The notes under the pieces were generated by a model, which was given only the letters and a program-made list of their open reading frames with translations, searched no databases and was not told the DNA's origin. The position numbers and the translations under genes were made by a program. A stretch of DNA of 64,000 nucleotides from Hippopus hippopus (lineage: Eukaryota > Mollusca > Bivalvia > Cardiida > Cardiidae): positions 36,025,394 to 36,089,393 of the forward strand of contig OX328105.1 of the NCBI GenBank assembly GCA_946811185.2, given 5' to 3'. Positions 10,629 through 19,447 of this stretch are shown one piece after another (the stretch's first letter is position 1; every line of letters starts with the position of its first letter).

Positions 10629-10905
10629 AGTTAATCATATTACCTTTACCAATTCTGAGTGAAAAGTTCAGATTTTTTTTTTTTATAGCTTAGTTACACT
10701 TTTTTGCATTCAGTGCAATGTTAAAATATACGGACAAAACGAAGAACGAAGGGAGGGGAGAAGGCTATTCCGAGTATAGGATTAACCTGTTTGTGAAAAC
10801 AATTGTCGTGCAAGTACAGTAACTGTAGTTGTCTATTGTTTGAACAGCAAAAACTCCAACTTTTAAGTTTTAAGGCCCAGATGTCCTTTTTTATTTGGGT
10901 TTTAT

Positions 10906-11173
10906 AATAATGATTTGTTTGTATTGCGGTTAACGCTATTTGACAGCTTAGGTCAAATCACGGCGGTCTGTGCCCCTACGCATGTGCTTCCGGGCTTTCT
11001 CACACCAGTACTGACACAACTTTCTTTCCAAGCCACTGACTACTTTTCTCACAAACATCAGAGGCAAGAGTCGACAAATTGCCGGAACGAAAGTTTTCAG
11101 CACCCATGTATTGAACCAGCAACCACCAGGTCACGAGTCAGATACGCAAACCACTGAGCAACCCGGCCGGTCC
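10906..11173 (-). mobile_element. tRNA-headed SINE (family A), diverged
   Basis: From the left: TTTGTATTGCGGTTAACGC tail, CACGGCGGTCTGTGCCCC, CACACCAGTACTGACAC, CAAGCCACTGACTACTT, then a head whose complement gives ACTGAGCAACCCGGCC and CCAGGTCACGAG. Both Pol III boxes are damaged. Confidence 0.6.
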
Positions 11174-12007
11174 TAATAAAGATTCAATGTCGGGGACTTG
11201 CACGCACTTGTTTATACTTCGTCTTTTTTCCACGCCCAACCATAGATGTTTTGAGAATACCCAGTCAAACTTTGGCGCACATAATGCTGTATAGCATACA
11301 ACAATAAAATGAAGAAGGGTAAGTTGTATGAACTAATTAAATTCCATAAACCAGCTTCAAAGCATTTTTAGATGAGATTTTACGGTCAATGGAACACTGT
11401 GTTTTAAGATAACCATCCTATAATTGTGATCTAAATCCAAATAAGCTAATTTTGGGGAACTAAAATGAAAAAAGCCCTGTAGAAAACAATTCAAAACAAA
11501 TCTTGATAGACCTTCGCTTCAGGTGGTTTCGATTACACATCTGAACAGAAATGGTATAAAACATGAAGCTATGCGGAAAATGAAAATGCGGAAAATGAAA
11601 ATGAGAACAAATATTGCAAAAAAGAGACAACATACAAGAGAACATTGGACAAATCAATGTAGACTTTGAATATTTGTATAAAAATGAGGAAAGATTTATC
11701 TAAGGTAAGGTATAGATTTATGTACAGCATTTGCACGAAAAGCAATGTCAGGGCCTCATGTTTAAGTAAAGTGAGGTATTGACGTCATGTACTTGTCCAG
11801 TTAGGTTTGCTGATCTGGTCACTGTGCGATACCGACAGAAATAGTTGAGCTTCAAAAGAAAATTTTAGCACTGCTGGAACGGTTCTATTTTTCACCCTTT
11901 TCAGTAATTCCATGGTCCTCCAAGCGTTTTAGGATGACGACTGATACCGGCAAATTAATATTTTCACTTGCAAGCTGCATGGCAAAAATATCACCATTTG
12001 TGTATGC
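11174..12007. other. Stretch without recognisable features
   Basis: Nothing beyond a local GGAAAATGAAAATG duplication near 11577-11600 and a perfect TGACGTCA at 11780-11787. It gives the unique left flank of the palindrome-array element. Confidence 0.4.
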
Positions 12008-12013
12008 AGATAG

Positions 12014-12635
12014 TACGGTGGCACAAAAGTGACATGGAAGATATATTTTATACTACGTGCGCACGCAGTAGCTAATACGTGCGCACGTATTAGTTATTAC
12101 GTGCGCACGCAGTAGCTAATACGTGCGCACGCAGTAGCTAATACGTGCGCACGCAGTAGTATTACGTGCGCACGCAGTAGCTAATACGTGCGCACGTAAT
12201 AACTAATACGTGCGCACGCAGTAGCTATTACGTGCGCACGTAATAAGTAATACGTGCGCACGCAGTAGTATTACGTGCGCACGTATTAGTTATTACGTGC
12301 GCACGTAATAACTAATACGTGTGCACGTAATAGCTAAAGTGACATGGAAGATATATTTTATACTACGTGCGCACGCAGTAGCTAATACGTGCGCACGTAA
12401 TAAGCAATACGTGCGCACGCAGTAGTATTACGTGCGCACGCAGTAGCTAATACGTGCGCACGTATTAACTAATACGTGCGCACGTAATAACTATTACGTG
12501 CGCACGTATTAGCTAATACGTGCGCACGTAATAGTATTACGTGCGCACGTATTACTTATTACGTGCGCACGTATTAGCTACTGCGTGCGCACGTAGTATA
12601 AAATATATCTTCCATGTCACTTTTGTGCCACCGTA
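12014..12635. mobile_element. MITE carrying a phased palindrome array
   Basis: A 622-bp element with perfect 76-bp terminal inverted repeats (TACGGTGGCACAAAAGTGAC onwards) and the 6-bp duplication AGATAG at 12008-12013 and 12636-12641. The interior is a run of 24 copies of the self-complementary core GTGCGCAC (one is GTGTGCAC), usually inside ACGTGCGCACGT or ACGTGCGCACGC. The first 13 cores start at 12057, 12079, 12101, 12123, 12145, 12166, 12188, 12210, 12232, 12254, 12275, 12297 and 12319, a 21-22-bp pitch. At about 12335-12360 the sub-terminal segment AAGTGACATGGAAGATATAT recurs, so the element looks like a fused dimer missing one outer end. It has no ORF. Perfect arms and intact target duplication suggest recent insertion. 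Confidence 0.92.
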
Positions 12636-12784
12636 AGATAGACTTTAGAATTAAATGTTATTTCTGTTTAGGTCATTTTTAGACATGCACTCTTCACAAA
12701 TTGTGTATTTCGAAGTGTGGAAATAGGGTTAGTTGATCATGACACTGGACGCTCAATAAAAGTAGCTGTAAAGCCGGTGCTAAT

Positions 12785-13181
12785 ATTGTTGCAAGGGAAA
12801 GTGTCCCAGTAAGCCGGCTGGTTGGTCACGTGGGTTTGACTTGGTATAAAAGCAGGTGTTTCTCTCGCAGTTAGTGAGAAATGCGATGATCACTGACGAC
12901 GCAACTTTTCAAATATTGAACAGCGATTGAATACGGTTAATCATCGGGAAAATTCGACAGTTCTTGTATGCGATTGAAATTGCCACAGTCTTGCAGCCTG
13001 GAGCTCAGAGATGCTGCCTTTTTCAAATCACGTAAAAAGAGAAGATATCCCGGCCCGTATAAGCTGGTTGATATTGGTTTACTACCTGCTAAGACGTATT
13101 CTGTTAGCACAAATTGGTCAGTGTTTTACACTGACCATGTTCAACGTTTTAACACACGCTCGGTGCACGTTACAAATTTGG
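12785..13181 (+). mobile_element. LTR-like block, possible Gypsy-type 5' LTR remnant
   Basis: A CG-rich promoter region with a good TATA box (GGTATAAAAG, 12843-12852) precedes about 330 bp that ends ACGTTACA. Directly after comes AATTTGGTGGCAGCGGAGGG, which resembles the primer-binding region after the 5' LTR of many invertebrate Gypsy-type elements. The left boundary is uncertain. The 77-codon frame inside matches no protein family I know. Confidence 0.4.
12843..12852 (+). promoter_or_regulatory. TATA-box promoter candidate
   Basis: GGTATAAAAG sits about 40 bp upstream of GCAGTTAGTGAG, a plausible initiation region, with a CACGTG E-box 14 bp upstream (GTCACGTGGG). It is the most promoter-like site in the window and would drive the putative LTR transcript. 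Confidence 0.45.
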
Positions 13182-13371
13182 TGGCAGCGGAGGGATTATG
13201 ACAACTGCCGGACTGAAGATGTCTTACCCATGTATATTCCCATGGTTTATCGATATATAAGTCTCGGGGTCGACACTTCTCGAAGGGGAGAGTAATGTCA
13301 CGGAGGGATGTTAGATATATACACTTCAAACCTGCCTTGCTGTTGAGCTAGCTTTAACAGCGATGCGGATT
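13182..13371 (+). mobile_element. Putative deleted LTR-element interior and 3' LTR start
   Basis: Only about 115 bp separate the primer-site-like sequence from a purine tract, CGAAGGGGAGAG (13279-13290), followed by TGTCACGGAGGGATGTTAG. A purine run before TGT is the expected polypurine-tract/3' LTR junction. If so, nearly all of gag-pol has been deleted. I could not find the matching TGTCACGGAGGG upstream, which weakens the case. Confidence 0.3.
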
Positions 13372-13455
13372 GGTGCTGTTCTCACCGTGAAAGTTAAGCA
13401 AAATGGTTATAGTTAGTACCTGGATGGGTGACCAGGCCGTTGCACGTTACAGAAC
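13372..13455 (+). pseudogene. 5S rRNA-derived sequence
   Basis: GTTAAGCAA followed after 14 bases by GTTAGTACCTGGATGGGTGA and CC reproduces the internal promoter of animal 5S rRNA genes (A box and C box) in order and at about the right spacing. The 5' third (GGTGCTGTTCTCACCG) is only loosely 5S-like, and the 3' end (TTGCACGTTACAG) does not close the standard terminal helix. It is best read as a 5S pseudogene or the head of a 5S-derived SINE, since a dispersed repeat follows at about 13500. Confidence 0.7.
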
Positions 13456-13499
13456 ATTCTAATTTTCACTGTGAGAGTTGGTAGGGGCATTTAAAAAGA

Positions 13500-13612
13500 C
13501 TTGAAAAACTTCATAAAGATCTGTATTGGAATTTTCAAGATATTTCAAAATTCAGGGGGTCCCTATGAACTGCAAACTACCTACACATGTACTCGTTGTA
13601 ATATCTGTTGAC
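13500..13612 (+). repeat. Dispersed repeat following the 5S-like head
   Basis: GATATTTCAAAATTCAGGGG, GAACTGCAAACTACCT and TCGTTGTAATATCTG match the complement of 10540-10628. The 45-bp spacing behind the 5S part makes this the likely body of a 5S-headed SINE. Confidence 0.45.
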
Positions 13613-13799
13613 CGAAGTTTTATCTGTAGTAAACCATAAGACCCAAATTTAGCGGTTTTTGCATGAGCACTTCGTGCGGCAATGGTCGATATCTGACGGA
13701 AGTAGGTGACTGCACCGATTGACCGGAATTAGCTCACAATTGAATTAATCACGTAAATTTAAGTCGAACAAAAAAAGTGATCAACGAAACCATTCTATT

Positions 13800-13953
13800 G
13801 GAATGTTAAATGCAATTATGTCAGTAAATGTATTCTGGCTGCTTTACTCGAAAGACAACAAAGCGTTGTGGAGGCGATTCAGGGTCACGGGAATTTTCGG
13901 CGACCGTCCCCGAGGTGGTACGCTACGTGTGACGACTGCAGCCTGTGATCAGT
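13800..13953 (+). pseudogene. Tc1-like transposase, N-terminal part (split gene)
   Basis: The frame reads MLNAIMSVNV, KALWRRFRVTGIF, GDRPRG and RVTTAACDQ. This is the second helix-turn-helix plus the TG-x-DRPRSGRPRVTT signature of Tc1 transposases. It stays in one frame until CAG at 13950-13952, where a 582-bp element interrupts it. The reading resumes in register at 14545. Confidence 0.75.
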
Positions 13954-14535
13954 CACTCTCTTGCACTACGGATCATTCCCATTCACCTCTGTAGTTGGCT
14001 TAGAAAGTAGTCCGTCGTCACGTGATATTTTGGTCACATGACCATAACCCAAATTGGCGACACAAACGCCGGTGAAAGAAAGACCAATCGATTGTTTTGT
14101 GTGCTGTTCAAACAGCATACAGCCAATCAGACTTAGTGGTAGGAAATGTGAAAAAGAGGGATTTTCTGAAAAGCTTAAATGTCTTTTAAAGGACGATAAC
14201 TTGTTTTTTAATCTTACAAACTTAGATCCATCGGTGTGTCGAAACTGTTGTCATCATTCATGGGCGCAGCCATCTTTTTTACAATTGGCGTAAGATTCTG
14301 ATCAGTAAAGAAGCTTGAAAAAAATAGTTCCATTGTATACAGGTAAATTCATCAGTTTGAATGCACCTATAATGTATCCGGAATCATATTTCCTTTGTCT
14401 ACTTTATTATGTTACACATGAAACAGTTAAACAGTAACAAAACATGTTTTCCTCGGTTTGACAAGATTCTTGTCATTTAGCCCGTTGCAGAGATGTATGG
14501 TGAGAGTAATGAACGACAACTCTGCTAGGAGATTG
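13954..14535. mobile_element. 582-bp element inserted in the Tc1 gene, 9-bp TSD
   Basis: GTGATCAGT flanks both sides (13945-13953 and 14536-14544). Removing the insert restores the Tc1 frame across the joint, so both boundaries are well supported. The ends are weakly inverted: CACTCTCTT on the left and, by complement, CAATCTCCT on the right, 7 of 9 matching. A 9-bp duplication fits Mutator-like elements; if the last base is chance, 8 bp would fit hAT or P. It carries the cysteine-rich frame at 14048-14293. Confidence 0.8.
14048..14293 (+). pseudogene. Cysteine-pair zinc-finger-like exon fragment
   Basis: This open frame inside the inserted element has CFVCC near residue 16, a basic RLSGRKCEK stretch and VCRNCC about 45 residues later. 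The CxxC...CxxC layout with a leucine- and lysine-rich middle resembles N-terminal zinc-binding (ZAD-like) domains found in some animal transposon and zinc-finger proteins. There is no ATG at the start and no clear splice donor. I infer the truncated first exon of the autonomous parent, carried by a deletion derivative. Confidence 0.4.
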
Positions 14536-14544
14536 GTGATCAGT

Positions 14545-15107
14545 ATATCATCGTGCCGCGTCGTCATAAAAACCGCCCAATAGCGACAGCAACCGGAAAG
14601 TAGCATGGTATTCATCCACAGATTGTCAGTAATTGGTTGGTGCGACTGGTACCGCCGTCATCTGCGCTTTCGGCTTGCTGATTGGGGATTGGTCTTGTTT
14701 TCCGACGAATCTTATTTGAACCTTAGTCGCGCCGATGGACGTAAAAGCGTTTATCGGAGCCGGGGAGAGCGTTCTGCCAATGCGTGCATCATCGAGAGGG
14801 ACCGTTTTGGAGGCGGTTCAGTTTTAGTTCGGGTGAGATTATGGTTGGTAGCAAGACTCGATGAATCGTGATTAACGGAAACATCAGTGCCCAAACTTAC
14901 ACCATTGATGTTCTTGCAGCAGATATTCTTCCTTTTGTCAATCCCCATAGTCCTATTATCGCCCTCATGCTCTATAATGCCTGTCCCTATACGGCTACAG
15001 CAACTCGGCGGTTTTTTGGTAGCTAATAACGTAGATGTCTAGGACTGCCCTGCGAAAAGTCTCGATTTGAACGCTTTAGAGCACATGTGGGCGTGGTGTT
15101 ATGTAAT
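14545..15107 (+). pseudogene. Tc1-like transposase, DDE catalytic part
   Basis: Pieces read YIIVPRRHKNRPIATAT, then RHLRFRLADWGLVLFSDES, ADGRKSVYRSRGERSAN, ERDRFGGGSV, NISAQTYTIDVL and, after frame changes, NNVDV and LEHMW. This is the order of a Tc1 DDE domain. The first Asp (FSDES, GAC 14704-14706) and the Glu (LEHMW, GAG 15079-15081) are kept. The second Asp has become Tyr (LYNACP, TAT 14973-14975). Spacing from that codon to the Glu is one base out of frame, and stops occur at least twice. The enzyme, which would cut and rejoin the element's ends, is certainly inactive. Confidence 0.85.
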
Positions 15108-15423
15108 AATCAAATGGTAAATGAATTTCCAGCATCCTTCCAAGTTAAATCATACCATATTTACGTCATCATAGCATATTTGGATCCATGTTTGACAGTG
15201 TATAGATAGATTTTTTTTTCTGTCGTGTGTATTATTTTATCCGATTGCGACGCATGTATTTGAGCTGGAAAAGTTACCAGTATATAACAAAACATTATGT
15301 TCCTTACATACCAAAATATTGCTATGTTTGTATACCCTACTGAAAAAATTCAGAAAAGTTTTTAAATTAAAATTAGAAATTTCAACGCCAAATATTCCTA
15401 ATTCCTAAGATTTACAAAACAGG

Positions 15424-15547
15424 TTCGTGGGCATGCTAGAGGCTGGGCTCCCTTCTGCAGAGGTTGCAGTTTGTGTTGTTGCATTCGTGCGAGCAATCAG
15501 GAGCCTTCGGCGGCGATATTCGCAGACCGGGAGAACAGTACATATTC
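15424..15547 (+). pseudogene. Second Tc1-like transposase N-terminal fragment
   Basis: GMLEAGLPSAEVAVC, RAIRSLRRRYSQTGRTVHIQ match the N-terminal helix-turn-helix of Tc1 enzymes up to where DRPRSGRPR should begin. Being N-terminal but downstream of the catalytic part at 14545-15107, it must be a separate insertion. Confidence 0.65.
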
Positions 15548-15839
15548 AGGTTTACTCATTGGACTCTGGAAGGATAAACTATAAGTTGCTAGTAATTTCT
15601 GAAATTAAACACACGCCCAAGCACTTACCCGTCTCTAAGTATTTGTGAACAACGTTTGGCATTTCAAATCGCCATTAATCTTGTCAGTGCATTTGGCAGG
15701 AAAAGTCATCCGAGGAACAATAAAAGTGAATCGATACAGCTACGTGCGCTGAATAAATAATCAAAGCACTGCTGGGCTGAAAGCGACATGCCTAATTTAA
15801 AAATCTTTCTATTCAATGTAGAATCCGACTTGTTTTTTG

Positions 15840-16225
15840 CAGATTTTTTTTTCACCCTTTACCATACAATCATGATTGAAACGCCCCTGACAAATAAGGT
15901 TTTCGAAAATATTATGGAAAAGGGAGAAAAATACGGAATACCGTTAGGGCCATCGCCTTTGAATTTGTTGATTTTAAACGCAATACTCGATAGTACGATG
16001 GTGATAACGCGAAATCACGATGACGATTTAAAGCGATAGTACGAAGATGAAAACACGATATTATATCGCACTATCATTATCGTACTATCGCGTTATCACC
16101 ATCGTACTATCGAGCATCGCGTTTAAAATCAGCAAATTCATAGGCGATGGCCCTTACGGTATTCCGTAGAAAAAATGCTCGTATCCAGCATTTTCTTTTT
16201 TCTCCACAATGTTTAGAACATTGCA
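15840..16225. mobile_element. TTAA-family MITE relic hosting a nested MITE
   Basis: The left piece ends GAAAATATTATGGAAAAGGG and the right piece reads AAATGCTCGTATCCAGCATT and TTTTCTCCACAATG, the centre of the TTAA family. The two pieces are separated only by the 237-bp insert at 15932-16168. Confidence 0.6.
15932..16168. mobile_element. Nested palindromic MITE with 6-bp TSD
   Basis: Ends TACGGAATACCGTTAGGGCC and, by complement, TACGGAATACCGTAAGGGCC continue inward as arms of about 80 bp that include GATAGTACGATGGTGATAAC. GAAAAA flanks both sides (15926-15931 and 16169-16174). The centre repeats the arms' ACGATA and TAGTACGA words, giving a dense run of short palindromes. It shares the TACGG terminus and 6-bp duplication size with the array MITE at 12014-12635. 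Confidence 0.85.
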
Positions 16226-16343
16226 GTAGACAATGCACTGATATATAAATATGAATAGATGTACAGGGTGATTCATAATATCTGATATAGTTTCAGTCTT
16301 TAATATTTTTTTCTGCCGCCATTACCTGGTCATACATGTAATT

Positions 16344-18027
16344 ATCCCCCCGCCGAAGGCGGAGGGATATAGTTTTAGCGTTGTCCGTCCGTCCGTCCTT
16401 CCGTCCGTGTGTCCTTCCGGGAGAATAACTCCAATACCATTGGACAGAATTTCGTGAAATTTTATACGTGTGTACAATAACCCATTCCGCCGATATACTT
16501 TTTTTTTATTCGATGCAAAATGGCCGACTGGGAGCGATTTTAAATTTCGCAGTCCAGTAAATTTTTGATGTTTTGAGTCTTATCTTGAAAACGATACAGA
16601 ATTTTTACATCAAACATGTCACATCTATCAACCACCATTAGGAAATGCAGGACAAGTTTCACCCAGATTGACTATGCAACACCACAGTTATATACCCTTG
16701 TTTTTTTAATACCGTGTCATGGAAAAAGGTGGCTTGATGTATATTTTCATTATGGACCAATATCTCTTTAAGTACAGGACAAAATGTTATGAAACTTCAT
16801 TTTTATATTTTTTATCACAAGCCACAGACAATAGTTATTATTATTTTTTTGTTTTTGTTTTTAAATATTTCATGAAATGCCACGTCATGAAAAAAGGGGG
16901 CTAATTGTATAATTTCATCATGGACGAATGACCGTCTGTTCGTCCGTCTTTCCGGACAAATATCTTCTAAAATCCTTGACAAAAACTAATAGAGATTCAT
17001 ACACGTGTTCCTTATGATGTCCGCCGATATTTGTTTTCTTTGCTTTTTTGATATAATACCGTGTCATAGAAAAAGGGGGCTTCATCTTGTTACGGGAGAC
17101 CACTCCTTCATGCATGGCTTCATCCCGATTTAAATACAATACTTAACAACTGCGTTCGGGAGATTTCTCTTTAGCTCAGTGGTTATGGTATTGGCCTTTC
17201 GTCCGGGCGTTCTAGGTTCGAATCCTGCCCGGTCCCTGTATTTCTGCTATGCATTTGTTAATTTATTTCTTAGTTACATACTTTGTTCGTAAGAATCTAT
17301 ATTTCCATTATGGATCAATATCTCTTTAACTCAAAATCCTTGACGAAAATTTTTGAAACTTCATACGTGTGTTCCTTATGATACTGCACCAATATCGTTA
17401 TTTTAGCTTTTTTGATTAAATGTCGTGTCATGGAAAAAGGGGAATTGGTGTATTTTTTCCATTATGGACAATATCTTTAACTACTGGACAAAATGTTATA
17501 AAACTTCATATTTATATTGTTTATCACAAGCCACAGACAATAGTTATTTGATTTTATTTCATAAAATGCCATGTCGCGAAAAAAGAGCCTGGCTAAATGT
17601 ATAATTTCATTATGGACTAATATCTGTCTGTTCGCCCGTCCGTCCGCCCGCCCGGATATCTTGTAAAGTCCTTGACGAAAATTGATGAAACTTCATGCAT
17701 GTCTTCCTTTGGATAGTCCGTTGATACAATTTTTTCTCTATATAATGACTTGTCATGGAAAAAGGGGGCTTGGTGTATATTTTCTTTTATTTGTTTTTAT
17801 TTTATGAAATGCCTTTTTACTGAAAAAGAGGACTTAATGTATAATCTCATTATGGACTTCTTATATATTTTTTATGTAATGAAATGCTGTGCCATGGAAA
17901 AAGAGGGCTTAATGGACCAATAACAAAAAGGCCACATGTACTTGAAAAACACAATACCTCTAATATGTTTGTATCAAAAAAGGTCTTTTTCGGCGGGGGA
18001 TATCATTTCAACGAAATCGCTTGTTTA
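16344..18027. mobile_element. 1.7-kb element with hairpin end and internal repeats
   Basis: It opens with the hairpin CCCCCGCCGAAGGCGGAGGG and then GATATAGTTTTAGCG and a GTCC microsatellite. It closes with CGGCGGGGGATATCATTTCA and CGAAATCGCTTG, partly inverted relative to the left end. Inside, the phrase TCATGGAAAAAGGGGGCTT followed by GTATATTTTCATTATGGA recurs, diverged, near 16717, 16886, 17064, 17428, 17572, 17752, 17818 and 17892. There is no ORF above 75 codons. Probably non-autonomous. Confidence 0.6.
17166..17242 (+). pseudogene. tRNA-like sequence inside the 1.7-kb element
   Basis: TTTAGCTCAGTGGTTATGGT supplies an A box and GGTTCGAATCC a perfect B box, 31 bp apart, as in tRNA genes. 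The anticodon stem (near TTGGC/CCGGG) has mismatches, and the acceptor ends do not pair over seven bases. A loop reading CTTTCGT would give a Glu-like TTC anticodon, but I do not trust it. Likely a decayed tRNA gene or SINE head. Confidence 0.5.
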
Positions 18028-18033
18028 TACAGC

Positions 18034-18415
18034 AACACTCTACAATAATTACAATTTTATTTGATATCCAATGTTAAGTACTTTAAATACTTACATGTTA
18101 AATAAAATAGGTCAAACTTTTTCATAACATTTACATGATATGCTCTATATGACGTCCATTCTGGGCTTTTGCGACGTTAAGCCTTTTTTTGAAAGTTTGC
18201 TTTCACCGATGCACACATTCCTTGCGTTATTTTTCTCATCTCTCGACGAATAGCTTGTTTCAACTCTCCAACAGTGTTTGGTTTAGGTGAATATACATTT
18301 TCTTTCAAGGGCCCCCATGAGTAAAAATCCTAAGGACTAAAGTCCGAGGAACGACTGGGGGCCAAACGTCGGTCCTGAAGGAGATGAAGTTTTCCAGACG
18401 GTTTCATGAAGCCAC
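18034..18415 (-). pseudogene. Mariner-like transposase 3' part, left arm of inverted pair
   Basis: On the minus strand it encodes pieces such as GPLKENVYSPKPNTVGELKQ, AIRREMRKITQGMCASV and SPEWTSYRAYHVN, with stops and frame changes. These are the C-terminal features of mariner/Tc-type transposases whose DDE region reads WPPRSPDLxPLDFFLWG. The outer left end (ACTCTACAATAATTACAATT) would be the element's terminal sequence. A matching arm lies at 18672-19060. Confidence 0.75.
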
Positions 18416-18640
18416 GACAATACTGAATGTAATGCTTCATTCAGTTGGAATCGAATGTCTTTAATCTTTTTCTCTATAAAGCTGGAAAAAATGTTTTTCA
18501 GGAATGCCAGGTAACGTTCCCTAATTACTGTCTGCGTCTCTCCATCTTGTTCAAAAAAAGAATGGTCCAATTACACCACTGCAATTTAACACCGCCAATA
18601 CGGTAACTTTTTCTTCATGTAAAAGATTTTCATAAAAAAT
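18416..18640 (-). pseudogene. Mariner-like transposase, DDE middle part
   Basis: Directly upstream of the left arm and read on the minus strand: VTVLAVLNCSGVIGPFFF, DGETQTVIRERYLAFLK, IKDIRFQLNEALHSVLSW. This corresponds to the block carrying the GVIGPYFF motif and the second catalytic Asp (usually FQQDGA). Here that motif reads FQLNEA, so the Asp has become Asn. Only one copy exists, forming the loop between the inverted arms. Confidence 0.7.
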
Positions 18641-18671
18641 ATGAAGCAGCACCCCATACAGTACATTCATG

Positions 18672-19060
18672 GCTTTACGAAACTTTTTGAAAACTTCATC
18701 TCCTTCAGGACTGACAATGTTTGTGGCCCACACTCATTCCCCGGACCCTTGAAATTTGGACTTTTTCTCATGGCAACCCTCGAAAAACAATGTATATTCA
18801 TCCAAACCAAACACTGTTGGAGAGTTGAAATAAGGTATTCGTTGAGAGATGAGAAAAATAACGCAAGAAATGTGTGCATCGGTGATGGCAAACTTTCAAA
18901 AGAGGCCTGACGTCGCAATAGCCCAAAAATGGACGTCATATAGAGCATATCATGTAAATGTTTTCAAGACCTATTTTATTTAATATGTAAGTATCTAAAG
19001 TACTTAACATTGTGTATTAAACAAAACTGTAATTATGGTAGTGTATTGAGATATATTACC
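18672..19060 (+). pseudogene. Mariner-like transposase 3' part, right arm of inverted pair
   Basis: On the plus strand it encodes KLFENFISFRTDN, CGPHSFPGP and, after a frame change, KPNTVGEL, EMRKITQEMCASVMANFQKR and QKWTSYRAYHVNVFKT, then the terminal-type sequence GTACTTAACATTGTG and ACTGTAATTATGG. It is the inverted counterpart of 18034-18415. Differences between the arms show the duplication is old. Confidence 0.75.
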
Positions 19061-19082
19061 TTAAGGTATGAACTGGCGTCAA

Positions 19083-19212
19083 GTTTCGCAATTATTAACC
19101 CATATTGTAAAGTTATGCAGTTTAGTGAAACTTATTTTCAGCCTTGATGCCTGCTTACCTAAAAAGCGTACGCAGCTTAAGGGCGTACGCTGTTTAGTGA
19201 AAGGCAGCCCTG
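19083..19212 (+). repeat. Dispersed repeat, half of the CAGGG...CTTTCAC element
   Basis: GTAAAGTTATGCAGTTTAGT, CCTGCTTACC and TGTTTAGTGAAAGGCAGCCC follow the same order as 57420-57517 and the complement of 6424-6528. The left terminal repeat is not visible. Confidence 0.55.
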
Positions 19213-19447
19213 CTCATCAGAATAAAGTTATGGGTCTTTACCCTGCTTTGGAAACTATTGCAGGAAAGGGAGCTTGTTAGGACCCCTCACTACACAATTT
19301 ACTTTATTTCTTTCACCCTAGATACTCTTTTCTCAAATGTACTCTGACAAAAAATCTATACTATTTAATTGTACTAGGGACATATTTTTAATGCTGAAAC
19401 ATTTTTTCCCTAAAGATTTGCTACTGAGCCTAAGCATAGCCTGTTAA

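Noticed and set aside
12057..12600. Regularly spaced repeats resembling a CRISPR array
   Set aside because: Spacers are not unique: the linkers are a few recurring AT-rich words, the repeat is a self-complementary 8-12-mer, and the block lies inside a TIR element in animal DNA.
17166..17242. Functional tRNA gene
   Set aside because: A and B boxes are good, but the anticodon stem has mismatches and no seven-base acceptor stem forms, so it is listed only as a relic.
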